64,000 nucleotides of DNA, taken from the NCBI RefSeq assembly GCF_000149955.1, contig NC_030995.1:1860001-1924000 (forward strand), written 5' to 3'. Below, piece by piece: positions 35,899-45,976 of this stretch (positions are counted from its first letter, which is position 1; the number at the start of each line of letters is the position of its first letter). Below the pieces are notes generated by a model. The model saw only the letters and a program-made list of their open reading frames with translations. It ran no database searches and had not been told where the DNA came from. The position numbers and the translations under genes are program-made. This DNA comes from Fusarium oxysporum f. sp. lycopersici 4287 (Eukaryota; Ascomycota; Sordariomycetes; Hypocreales; Nectriaceae).

Positions 35899-36680
35899 AT
35901 GAAGTTCACTTCTGTTCTCCTCGCCGGCCCAGCTCTCGTTGCTGGAAGATATCTCAGTGACGAGGTCACCTCTGGAACTTCGACTCACTACGGCGGCAAT
36001 GTTTCTGGAGGCAACTGTGGCTTTGTTTCCTACACGATTCCTTCTGGCATCTATGGCACTGCTTTCTCTGGCCCCAACTGGGACAATGCTGGAGTCTGTG
36101 GTAGCTGTATCGAAGTCACGGGCCCAACCGGCAAGAAGATCAAGGCGATGGTGAGTACCCTTATGGTCTGATGGTTTGTGAGGCGAGCTGATGTATCTTG
36201 CTCTTAGATCGTCGACAAGTGCAACGAGTGCAACAAGGGTCACTTGGATCTCTTTGAAAATGCCTTTACTGCTGTTGGCGGTACGAACGGCCTCGTTCAG
36301 ACCAGCTGGAGACTGATTTCGTGCGATATCACTACACCTTTGGTCCTGCGTAACAAAGAAGGTGAGTTGGCAACATGCTCTGCTCTTACCGCACCCCAAG
36401 TTCAACAGCTAACGCTATCTTAGGCACAAGCGCCTACTGGTTCAGCATGCAAGTCCGCAACAGTAACCTCCCCGTCAAGAGCCTTGAAGTTAGCACCAAC
36501 AGCGGAAAGACATGGACCGGAACGACTCGACGTGACTACAACTTCTTCGAGAACCCCAGCGGTTTCCTGGTCGATACTGTCGATGTCAGAATCACCAGTT
36601 CCACCGGCAGCACCATCATCGTCAAGAACGTCGGAGCCAAGCCTTCAACTGAATACCCAGCCAGCGGCAACTTTGCTTAA
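35899..36680 (+). CDS. Secreted expansin-like protein
   Basis: Three exons, 35899–36150, 36208–36361 and 36424–36680, giving 220 residues. A signal peptide (MKFTSVLLAGPALVAG) is followed by a double-psi beta-barrel domain: STHYGGN, GNCGF, AGVCGSCIEVTGPTG and VDKCNECNKGHLDL, with the acidic VDxC motif of this fold. The C-terminal third (from about 137) resembles the second expansin domain: YWFSMQVRNSNLPVKSLEV and a WTGTTRRDYNFFE segment with exposed aromatics. Such proteins loosen cellulose and other wall polymers without hydrolysis. In fungi they act on plant walls or on the fungus's own wall. The two-domain layout and length match microbial expansins; the substrate is not known. Confidence 0.87.
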
Positions 36681-37359
36681 GATAACGGAGTTGTTTCCCT
36701 GTTTCCGGAAGAACAGTTGGCAATGGAGGGTTGGTGGAACGCTGTTACGAAGGTGATTTGATGGCGGAAAGATTGGGGGCCATTCTTGGGAGATTGTACA
36801 TATGTAGATTCTTCGTATATATCAACCTTTTCATCGATGGCATCAAGAGCTTGAAAATTTTAACTCAGTGAAGCCTTAGAGTGGAACTAAGTCCACTTTA
36901 TGAAAAAGTGTTGATGTAGAGCATGTCCGCTTACATGAGCAGTCCGAGATTATTTCTCACAGTGACTGTAAAGCCAAATCTTAGATATCGATTTTAGGCG
37001 CTGCTCTCAACATGATTGGTCGGCTTAATGTTGCTTGGCGTCGGATATACGTGGAATCTGACGTCTGTTTTCCATCTACACAGACCATCCAAACACTTTC
37101 ACCTCACACCATCTTATCTCAGAAATACCCGACAAAGACAAGCGATGTCAGCTCTAGGCGTCAGCAAAGTGGCCATTCCATCATGCTGCGGGCGTGTATT
37201 TTTAGCGCTTATAAGACACGTATAAATCAGCATTTCCTGATTTTTGAAAATGGTTTCTTTGCTAGACGTCTGATAATTCCTACAGCTAACTCTTCTGTGT
37301 CTCGATTCTCATCAGGCCCCGTAACGTTTCTCAAGTGGCTATACGCGTCCTTTCCAAAA
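36681..37359. other. Intergenic region
   Basis: This 680-bp stretch is the 3' flank of the expansin-like gene and the promoter of the next gene. The reading frame of the next gene is open back to 37012, but the extension lacks any family resemblance and is not included. Confidence 0.5.
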
Positions 37360-38310
37360 ATGTCCAGTCCAACGGCAAACGAGGAGACTACCCTCCTTGA
37401 TACCTTCGACTCTCGCGAGACCCACGAAATCTACAATATCAAACCCCATCCGATCACCGGCCGCCTCATAGATTCCTATCCAGTCACTCGTACAAAGCCC
37501 ATGCGCGTCCTATGCCTCGGACAATCAAGAACAGGCACCATGGCCCTCTTCATGGCCCTCAAGCAACTAGGCTATACGCCATACCATATGTCCACCCCCC
37601 TCGGAAGCCCCAAGACGAACCTAGGTCTCTGGCGTGAAGCTCTTGATGCCAAGTTCTATGGGAAGGGCAAGCTCTGGGGTCGTGAAGAGTTTGACAAGAT
37701 ACTTGGGCCGTACGATGCCGTGGCTGATTTGCCGGCCATCTGCTTCGTTGAAGAGCTCGTGGCCGCGTATCCTGAAGCCAAAGTCATCGTCACTCAGCGC
37801 GATGTAGATAGCTGGCTTCGAAGTATGGACTCGACGGGAGGCCGAGTCCTCCGATGGCCCCTATGGAATACCCTCGCAAGATGGGATACCGCACTAGCTG
37901 GCCCGTTCTGGGGGTTTTCAAAGAAGGTCATGCCAGCCAACTTTCATACCATGACGGACTTCTCTGATAAGTCACCAGCTCGCCAAGCCTTCCACGATCA
38001 CTACGACCTCGTCAAAAGGATGGTTCCGTCTGAAAGAATGCTCGAGTTCAAAGTTCAAGAGGGATGGGGTCCGCTTTGCAAGTTCTTGGACAAGGAGATC
38101 CCTGGGGAGGAGTTCCCGAAGCTGAATGATTCAAAGCAGTTTGTTTTGGCACATAGTTTGATGTGGTGGATTGCTTTTGCCAAGATGGTTGGAAAAGCTT
38201 CGTTCATGACTGCTGTCTCTGGAGTTATTGCTTCGGTATTTGCGATGTGGAGGTTGAAATATGCTGTTAAGATCGCTGCTATGCTTAGGCCAATCGCCGA
38301 CTTGTCTTGA
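37360..38310 (+). CDS. Sulfotransferase-like P-loop protein with C-terminal membrane segment
   Basis: Single-exon gene of 316 residues from ATG 37360 (MSSPTANEETTLLDTFDSRE). The frame is open upstream to 37012, but this start places the conserved core at its usual distance from the N-terminus. The core RVLCLGQSRTGTMALFMALKQ is a P-loop-like 5'-phosphosulfate-binding motif, and VIVTQRDVDSWLRSM corresponds to the 3'-phosphate-binding region. This matches the fungal Sulfotransfer_4 family, often misnamed NAD-dependent epimerase. The last 50 residues contain a hydrophobic segment (FMTAVSGVIASVFAMW), suggesting membrane attachment. The acceptor substrate is unknown and sulfotransferase activity has not been firmly shown for most fungal members. 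Confidence 0.85.
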   Translation: MSSPTANEETTLLDTFDSRETHEIYNIKPHPITGRLIDSYPVTRTKPMRVLCLGQSRTGTMALFMALKQLGYTPYHMSTPLGSPKTNLGLWREALDAKFYGKGKLWGREEFDKILGPYDAVADLPAICFVEELVAAYPEAKVIVTQRDVDSWLRSMDSTGGRVLRWPLWNTLARWDTALAGPFWGFSKKVMPANFHTMTDFSDKSPARQAFHDHYDLVKRMVPSERMLEFKVQEGWGPLCKFLDKEIPGEEFPKLNDSKQFVLAHSLMWWIAFAKMVGKASFMTAVSGVIASVFAMWRLKYAVKIAAMLRPIADLS

Positions 38311-39306
38311 TTTACTGGGGTCTTGTAAGTAATGGGGATGCTTTCTTGTTTACCCTTGCTAACGATATATTCGCAGTTTGATATTCGAATAGTTGAATAC
38401 GGCTTTTTGTTACCGAAAACTGAGTGCAATGCCCAGGAGTCGATCAGTGTCAAAAGGATCATCCACATCAGCCAGTGCCTTATGCCAGATGAAATCCTTC
38501 TGTGTCTACAGGGATCCATTGAATAAACTTTTCTCGGAACTCCTGAAGAATCAACTTGCTCAGGACAATGTTTCCGCCTGGTGGTCAAGGGATGGTTTCC
38601 GAATAGACTTCACCTGATCGACATCAACGTTTTCGGGCGTAACTATAAAGCCATCCGTGCTCGAGACTTCCAGTCTAGGCTGGCCTAAACATAAATGCTG
38701 AGCTATTGAATTTTAACGTAGTCCGGCTGATAGCCATACCTTTTCATATTAGTTCCAATCGTCCTTTCACCGACTTGGTCCATCACAGCACAGTGTTTCA
38801 CCGTATCTCGTCTAGTTCCGCTCGGTTCATCTACCGAACGACCCAAATACCTGGGAATCAAGAGTCAAGACGGGCACTATCCCCAGTTCAACCATTTTCG
38901 AGGCCGTTTCTTGCTATACGAGCCGAGAACCGGCTGTCACGGCCTTCAGGTCCAGGGTCCTTGAGTTACTAGTAATTATGCGTTATCATTCAGAGTAGCT
39001 TCAACCTTAACCAGTAAATTCCAGACACTGTAGTCTTTACGACAATGGAGAGTGGCTTGAGTTTCCCGCGCTAATACTACGGAAACCGTCTAGTGTTGCA
39101 CCAATTCCGACGACCTGAGAATAGTGGTTCCTTTGTTCGTAGGTCTCGAATGTCTCACATTCCTCATGACGCAGTGGGCTGGACTTGGACCTGAAACTTA
39201 TAATTCAATCGCCACTATGTGAGCTCATATAAGTTTCGAAGCTTTCACTCGGATTCTTTGCCAAGACCCTATACTGTATCATACTTCACATCTCAAATCT
39301 TTCACC
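38311..39306. other. Intergenic region
   Basis: A 1-kb stretch with no supported gene. It ends in the promoter of the small secreted protein gene at 39307. Confidence 0.5.
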
Positions 39307-39662
39307 ATGAAATTCATCACAAGCCTGATTCTCTTGGCCGCGGCCTTTGTGTCAGCGAAGCCTGCCGGAACAGCAGAGTGTGCAGCAATCTACCAGAGAT
39401 GTATTGAAACAATAACGGTACGAAAAGCTTGCGTGGTGTTGGTCCAAAGCTAATATCTTTATAGCCACAAGAGTGCAAGAAGACTGATCGAGATTGTCTT
39501 TGTAAAGCTTGGGATGATGTTATAACGTACGTACAAGTTTGAAATCTGTCCAACCTCACATAAACTCATACTAACGACGGTCTCTGTAGATGTTTGGTCG
39601 ACTGTCCAAATACTCCACGCTACTGGTTAGCGAAGGAAAATGCTAGGGGCTTTTGTACATAA
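39307..39662 (+). CDS. Small secreted CFEM-like cysteine-rich protein
   Basis: Three exons, 39307–39417, 39465–39526 and 39590–39662, giving 81 residues. The longest uninterrupted frames are too short to reveal it; the splice sites (GTACGA … TATAG and GTACGT … CTGTAG) join it cleanly. A signal peptide (MKFITSLILLAAAFVSA) precedes a mature part of about 64 residues with exactly eight cysteines at 25, 32, 41, 48, 50, 59, 63 and 80. The order and spacing, including the DxxD-C-x-C core (TDRDCLC), C-x3-C and a final 16-residue gap, resemble the CFEM domain, apart from a longer first gap. No GPI signal is present. Secreted CFEM proteins bind haem or iron or act at host surfaces; this one could be a candidate effector. 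Function is inferred. Confidence 0.75.
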
Positions 39663-40288
39663 GATTAATGAATATACAAGCGTGCATTTGTTGTTCAACC
39701 TCACTTTCTTATCCGTCTACATGACAAGATAAGCTACAACGAACAAGCCCATATCGCTGTGTTGTCGCAGCTTGCTCACAACAACTCAAGCATATCAGAA
39801 TGGTGACATTTCAGCAGAACCATGGATGAGAGAAACTGCAAGCTACTTCTAAGGAGACAATGCCATTGACTGGATAATATGCAATGGTACCGGGACCTTG
39901 AATAATCAAGGGAAGTCTGGGACGTCGTCTTTCACTTCTGGTTGTTACGAAGGATATTTCAGGTCTCAATCCTGAACGAATGTCTCCTTACTGGGACGAA
40001 ATACCGGATATGATGTGTTTATGAAAACTCACAACCGCTTACATGAAACTCATAAACCGCAATCACTTGCTGCTTTCAAATAAAGGCAAGAAGAACATCG
40101 CGTGAGCTCATCTCAACTGTATTAGGTTTACAGAACTGAGAAGCTGTCATGCCAAGTAACGACCCTAATATCACTCTTCCTACCTTGAATGCAATCTATC
40201 AACACGAGGAATCTTTCGTCGTTCTGGGAATCAGTTCGAATTGTCTTTTGTGGTCACTGATCTTTCGGCACTCTCGTGTCACTCCGTC
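39663..40288. other. Intergenic region
   Basis: This 626-bp stretch holds the 3' ends of two convergent genes. No gene, RNA or repeat is seen. Confidence 0.5.
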
Positions 40289-41248
40289 TTAGGGTAGTTC
40301 CACGGGATCAGGCCGATGAGGAGCGAGTGTTCCTTGTAACTCGGCTGTTTGACGGTCCGCTGGAGCATCAGAGGGCTTCGATCCAACCAACTCCTTGGGT
40401 CCATTATCCGTTTCTGTCTGACCCGGTGCTTCGGTCATCTCCTGCCCCGTCTCTGGCATCGTCTCCGGCTTCTGCGCACGACTCTTTCGAAGTAGATATA
40501 TAACCGCAACAGCAGTTCCGCAAACCACAGTCAGGCCCCCAACGACACCGCCGACCATTGCACCCGTGTTACTCCTCGATTCAGATCGATTGTCATCAGA
40601 GACCTCGGCAGTGGCTTCTGTGGCGCTTCCCGACGAGGTGGTGCTTGTCTCTGTGACAGCTGTTATGTCGCTGGAAGCTTTCGATGTCTCACTTGGCGAT
40701 GTCGTTTGTGAAACGGTTTTTGTCAATGCCGGGACTTCTGGAGTGATGTAATAGGTATCTGTTGCAGCGGCGGCATCGCAGGCGACGTAGGTGTATTTGT
40801 GACCTTCGTCCATGATCAGGTATGCAAAACTGCAATGTTCGACCTTCTTGCTATCAATCCATTAGCCACTTCATGGATCTATAGTACCAGGATGTCATTC
40901 TGAACTTGGGGTTCTCTGTCTTCCCGCAGCCATCTAATCAATCATGCTGGTCACGACATCGCCCAGCAAGAATACATTTCGAGCCGCCAGCACTCTTACA
41001 CATGCCCCAAAGGCCATTTTGGGTACTGAAGCGACACACACTGCCAGACTCGGCTGTTGTCATAGCTGCTGGGTCGCCATTTTGTAACCGCATGTTATCA
41101 TTTCAGAAGGTACAGCGCGTTGTTTAAGGCGCTGAGGCGTCTGGCTGGGCTGCAATGTCTCAGTTGCAGTGGGCAGCTCGGCGTAGAGCGCATTGCTGTG
41201 GCATATGTATAACTGAAACAATTGGAGAATCCATATTATTTGCTGCAT
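40289..41248 (-). pseudogene. Disrupted Cys-rich membrane protein gene (frameshift plus in-frame TGA)
   Basis: On the minus strand, ATG 41248 starts a signal-peptide-like segment (MQQIIWILQLFQLYICHSNA) and then ITCGYK. At an A4 run (41083–41080) the frame must shift by one base to continue NGDPAAMTTAESGSVCRF, GLWGMCKSAGGSKC and GRCRDQHD. A TGA at 40940–40938 then stands where the family usually has Cys. After it come LDGCGKTENPKFRM and, across a 58-nt intron (40887–40830), CFAYLIMDEGHKYTYVACD, a Ser/Thr-rich stalk, a membrane helix (GAMVGGVVGGLTVVCGTAVA) and a cytosolic tail ending at 40289. The layout is typical of fungal Cys-rich ectodomain–stalk–TM surface proteins. With two lesions this copy probably cannot make the full protein unless the sequence is wrong here; the last exon alone is open for 174 codons. 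Confidence 0.65.
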
Positions 41249-42280
41249 ATTGGGCTGTTTGGTCTCACCTGAGAGGGGGAAGAGAGGCAAGAAATTGAAC
41301 AGCGACAGAGAAGAAACACGCCAAATTTAATTGTTTTCATGTCCTACTTCTGTTTAACTGTGGGGACTTATCATGCTGAATCCAATGTACAATTCATCAA
41401 CCCAGGATGATTGTCAAGGATCGCATGTGTTGGTTGTGTCGTCGAACGGCCGTGTTAGTACCGTTTTAGACGGTTGGCCTTGACCGTTTTCATCGGAATT
41501 CGATGCCATGTTCCTTGCAGCAAATCGTTATCTTAACGCGGTTTTCATTGGGTGATACGACTTGGCATCTGACTTGGCTCGATACGGCAAGTTCCACTGT
41601 CATAACCCTTGCAGAGTCTGTGATCCTTGTCTTCTGCAAGTTGAGTGATTAACCCATCCAAGCTCCAATGATGAGATGACAGGCTCGGTCTAACGTGCCG
41701 AATTGAGATGAGATGAAGGGAAGGAAGAAGTAAAATTTGAGACGAGAAGGATTCGCCTCTGCTTATATCCCCCCGACAATCGTGCTCTTGACGGGAGTTT
41801 GCGCTGACTCAAATCAGTCAGCAAATTGACCTCGGAATGTAATCACAGATAGCTCATGATACCACGTCACAAATAGTTAGAACACTTCGTATAATATTGA
41901 CCCAATCCAATGATTACAAGATCAAGCCCCTGCTAGCTCCCGTGTAAACGAGGTCCCCGAATATTGAGCAGTGGAGGTGGGCTGACCGCTGACGCTGACG
42001 CTGACAGCCCAGGCTTCTCAGTAACGTGCCCTCGGCCTTCAAACGGCGCTGCCGGGGTGTGGCCTTTAGCGTCTGTTAGCGGGCCCTCGTACTGGACGAG
42101 GCGTTTGTGTCTCAACCCAACCCTTCCCTTCAAGGCGATGGTGCTGTGCCTCGCCCTTCTCTCAGCCGCGCGAGTAAATTAATTATTGTTCTTTTAGTTT
42201 TCCCCTTCTTTTTCTTTCTCATCTTCATGCCTTTTTTTTTTTTTTTTTTTCCCCTGTTATGGACTCCAAGTGTTGACGAA
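41249..42280. other. Intergenic region with a T19 tract near its end
   Basis: About 1 kb between two divergent genes, presumably with both promoters. A run of 19 T occurs at 42232–42250, 30 bases before the preferred start of the glycosyltransferase gene. No gene is supported. Confidence 0.5.
42232..42250 (+). repeat. Homopolymer T19
   Basis: Nineteen consecutive T in the leader of the glycosyltransferase gene. Length may vary between isolates or be a sequencing uncertainty. If the upstream ATG at 42227 were used, this tract would encode poly-Phe and slippage would change the frame. Confidence 0.9.
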
Positions 42281-43842
42281 ATGCATCGCAAGGTTTTTGT
42301 TCTGAGTGTCCCGCTCGTCTGCTTCTTGTTAGTCACAGCGAGCTTGTATCTTGGTCGAGATCATATAACCAGATTATCTGAGGCATACCTACCGCTTCAT
42401 GCCCCCTCCTCCCTTAAGACCACGTCTACGGAAACAATACCTTTACCTTTGAGTACGACGTCAGTTCTGGATGACTCGCCTGTTATTGAGGAACCTCCTT
42501 CATATTCGACACTTGACACTCACACCACAAGTACAATCGAGGTACATACTACACCAACGATCTCCTCTACAACTTCAGCAGCACCGTCACCAACAATTAC
42601 GAAATCTGCCATCCCAATCGCAAATGGTGAGTTGCTATCTTTGATCTTTTGGATAAGAGTGACTAACATGTCCCAGGCTCCGTTCTCTCTACCGAGCGCA
42701 TTACACCTTACATCCACGCAATCCTCGATCCTACTTCAAAAGAGCGCCCTCGTCTTCAATGCCCTCCCTTGGACACCAAGCGATACAAGGACCTTCAAAA
42801 GAAGAAGGACACTCGCGGAGGCAAAAACGACGAGCATCCAATTGACTTCTTCTTTGCCCTTAATTTGCGCAATGTCGTAGGCCTTCTTCCTCGCCTCATG
42901 GGCAGCATTGTGGAGGCCATTCAATTCCTTGGACCTGAACGATGCGCCCTCTCAATCGTCGAAGGCAATTCTCCCGATGGAACTGCCGACGTTCTTGTCG
43001 CCTTGCGCCCATTCCTCGAAGAGCTTGGAATTACTTACTTTTACAACAACTCTGCGATTAACCCGTCCAAGGGTCCTCGCATTCGCAAGTTGGCCCAATT
43101 GCGAAACTTGGCCTTGGAGCCGCTGTTTAAGAAGAAGGTTCCCGCTGCCGATGACACTACTGTCCTCTTCATCAACGATGTAGCTGCTTGTCCGGATGAT
43201 CTACTTGAACTTGCGCTTCAGCGTCGTAAGCTGAATGCCGATATGACCTGCGCTATGGACTTTACCTACGCTGGTCCTGATCCCACATTCTACGACGTAT
43301 GGGTAAGTTTGGCTCGATCTCTCTGACCACAGTGAGAAACTAACACACTGCAGGTCGCCCGAACACTAGCGGGAGACACATTCTTCCCCATCCCCGAAGA
43401 CGGATCATGGGACAATGCCTGGGACTTATTCAGAGGAAACCGAGAAGCACGAATGCGATACGACGCCCATCTTCCTTTCCAAGTCTTCGCCTGCTGGAAC
43501 GGCGCAACAGCCTTCTCAGCCGCTCCAATCCTCAGCGGCCTACGGTTCCGCGATCCCAAAAAGGACGAATGCTTCCAAGGCGAGCCGCAATTGTTCTGCA
43601 AAGACCTGTGGCACAAGGGCTACCGAAAGATCGCAGTCGTACCCAGCATTAGTCTGGAGTACACAGATGCGAGAGGCAAGGATATCAAGAAGTTGAAGGG
43701 CTTTACGAATGAGGTTATACAGCATATGGAGGAGGATAAAGCCCATATTGAGTGGCAGTACGAGCCGCCGGAGAAAGTCAAGTGCATGCCTTCTTTTGAT
43801 CGCCAGACGTGGCTACCGTGGGATGAGTCATTGAAACGATAG
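42281..43842 (+). CDS. CAP59/CMT1-type glycosyltransferase (GT69, alpha-1,3-mannosyltransferase-like)
   Basis: Three exons, 42281–42626, 42677–43302 and 43354–43842, giving 486 residues. ATG 42281 (MHRKVFVLSVPLVCFLLVTA) is preferred because it gives a short basic N-terminus and one signal-anchor helix, as expected for a Golgi type II protein; an in-frame ATG at 42227 would add a poly-Phe stretch. A Ser/Thr-rich stem (about 40–115) precedes the catalytic domain: FFFALNLRNVVGLLPRLMGS, SIVEGNSPDGTADVL, KLAQLRNLALEPL, VLFINDVAACPDDLLEL and MTCAMDFTYAGP. The INDV motif is the likely acidic nucleotide-sugar/metal site. The family includes Cryptococcus Cmt1 and Cap59, involved in surface polysaccharide mannosylation. 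The acceptor in this fungus is not known. Confidence 0.9.
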
Positions 43843-44533
43843 ATGTTTTACGGTTGTTTTCTTTTGTTTTTTTTCTGCAATTGGGTTATACCAGCATTGT
43901 TAGACTTGGGTGGTGTTGATGGAGTTCATTCATGGCTGTCTATTCTCTGTACCAAACAATCATAAACTTCACGATGAAATCATCATACGTTTCCGAGCAT
44001 CAAGATAATGGCTTGAAGGCCGTTAATGGCTAGTTCATGGATGACGATTGTCATGTGCAGAATGGTTACATCGAGTCGGAAGTGGCGTGTCCACCGTCTC
44101 GGTTCAACGTTAACTCAGATCGCCAAGGGCACGCTAATTCGCTGCAAGTCACTGGGTAGTGCTCAGCCCTAGCGACTAATTATAGGCCATCGTAAAGTCA
44201 ATGCGAAGCCACATCGAACACGGACATGGCCGTTGCGATAGCTGCTTACTGGTCATGGAGCACCTGAAAGGCGAAAGCGCCTGGTATGAACATTCACTCG
44301 GGCCATGGAGATCTCTACTTTTATGTTGAGAAATTAATTACAGCAACACTGTTGACAATATCTAATTCATCTAGTGTCTTACGTCGTAATCTATCTGATG
44401 CGTTCTGAAGTCATTCGAGGGTATGAGCTAGCGGTAGAGCTCCCAGTGCCAACAAGCAAGATAACATAAATACCCCCATCCAGAAATCCATTCTCATACA
44501 CAAATCCGTGTGTTCTTCATTCATCTCTCAGTC
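43843..44533. other. Intergenic region
   Basis: A 690-bp stretch between two convergent genes. No gene, RNA or repeat could be supported. Confidence 0.5.
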
Positions 44534-45976
44534 TCACATTCCCTTTCCCTGAATACGCTCCGCAGCAATACCATAGGCAGAGAGGGTGTCGCCAACCTCA
44601 CATGGATCCTCTCCGAACTCAACCTTCTCAAATCCTTGTGGGCGATCCTTTTCCAAGGCCATCTTGCCCATTTGCGCCTGGCATCGGAAGCTTCCAAATC
44701 GATATTCGACCACAGACCGACCGCCCTTTGAAGCGTCACCCTGAACAATGAGCTCGGTGATCTCATCGACCTCAAAGACGAAGCGTTCCTCGAAGAACTC
44801 TGTGAGGCAGCTGGGGTTAACAAAGGTGCTTTTCCCAGTGATGATGAGAACACGCGATGCAGGTCCCATAATGGCTTGTTTCCCATATTTGACGCGGTTG
44901 TGAGTGACTCGCACAGGGAAGCCGCGAACACTAAGACCCTGTGTAAGAGACTTGGAGAGGAGAAGCTGAGCAGGGCCGGGAGTGAAGAAGACGACCTTTG
45001 CAGCTGCGGTTTCGTGGCGCTGCCAGTCGGGCTCGTTAATGACAGAGCACCAGATGCGTCCGACGTTGCGGATCTGTCCAAGCAGTTCATGATGAGTAAC
45101 ATCAGGTGGGAGATTGGTCAACCAAAGGGCGCAGTTCTGCTCTGGGGTGAGACTCAAGGCGCTTGCATTTCGGGTGTTATGTTCTCCTTTGTAGTTGTCG
45201 GAGAAGATAGACTCGCGCCCTTCATCTTCGCGGGTCGTGTGACTGGGAGGGCGAGTAATAGCAGCCATGGGCCTGAAGCCACGGGCATTTTCTTGACGAG
45301 CAGCCAAAGTCAACTTTTGACGATGGTCGTCTTGGTTCTGGAGGAAAGGTCCCTTCTTCAGAGCGTCCTCGAGCCAGGACGGGAGAACAGGACGCTGAGC
45401 CTCTTGGATGGGAGTAGGTGGTGTCCGAGCCGGGGGGAGAGTTGTTGGGGAAGCCATGCTTTGGTGCTCGTTGATTCCGAGTTGGCTGAAGTGCCCCCTG
45501 AGGCCTTCCCATAAGGCTGGAGACGGAGCCAAGGCCCCAGGAAACAGGCTTCTGGTTGAAGCAGCATGGTCGGGAGGAGGAACAGCAGGCTGGCGGATAG
45601 GATTGGCTGATGTAGCTAGCCCAGCCACATTCGGGTTGAAGGGCATAGGCTTTTGAGGCGTGAAATTGCAAGGCTCATGGTTGCGCATATACATAGAGAT
45701 TGGGTCGGTTCGGAACTGAGGAGCTCGATAAGCGGGAGTTTCCTCAATGACAGCGTTCAGATTGGCCTGGGGAAGAGGGCCTCGATCCCTGTGGAGACTA
45801 GGTGATTCACCAGCAGCCTGTGAGAACGGCATGTGGGATTTGTTCTTGAGTTCGGAACCTGTGCTGATAGTGCTAGGCCTTGTGAATGGGCTGCTTAGCT
45901 GATAAGGCGGAGGAGTAACGTCAAGATCAGGGCTGCTGGAACTCTCACGAGTGGTTGGAGTGGGAGGCGTTTCCAT
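44534..45976 (-). CDS. RNA-recognition-motif protein with long disordered N-terminus
   Basis: Single-exon minus-strand gene of 480 residues, ATG 45976 (METPPTPTTRESSSSPDLDV). The first 280 residues are rich in Pro, Ser and Thr and look disordered. From about 285 an RRM-like fold is visible: NCALWLTNLPPDVTHHELLG (RNP2-like strand and helix 1), GRIWCSVINEPDW and AAAKVVFFTPGPAQLLLSKS (RNP1-like strand and helix 2), followed by FPVRVTHNRVKYG. A second folded region starts at SRVLIITGKSTFVNPSCLTE and may be another RRM-like unit. The protein ends RIQGKGM. RNA binding is inferred from the domain; targets are unknown. Confidence 0.83.
   Translation of the reverse strand: METPPTPTTRESSSSPDLDVTPPPYQLSSPFTRPSTISTGSELKNKSHMPFSQAAGESPSLHRDRGPLPQANLNAVIEETPAYRAPQFRTDPISMYMRNHEPCNFTPQKPMPFNPNVAGLATSANPIRQPAVPPPDHAASTRSLFPGALAPSPALWEGLRGHFSQLGINEHQSMASPTTLPPARTPPTPIQEAQRPVLPSWLEDALKKGPFLQNQDDHRQKLTLAARQENARGFRPMAAITRPPSHTTREDEGRESIFSDNYKGEHNTRNASALSLTPEQNCALWLTNLPPDVTHHELLGQIRNVGRIWCSVINEPDWQRHETAAAKVVFFTPGPAQLLLSKSLTQGLSVRGFPVRVTHNRVKYGKQAIMGPASRVLIITGKSTFVNPSCLTEFFEERFVFEVDEITELIVQGDASKGGRSVVEYRFGSFRCQAQMGKMALEKDRPQGFEKVEFGEDPCEVGDTLSAYGIAAERIQGKGM

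Noticed and set aside
37012..37359. N-terminal extension of the sulfotransferase-like protein
   Set aside because: The frame is open back to 37012, but the added 116 residues do not resemble the family, and the downstream ATG at 37360 gives the expected layout.
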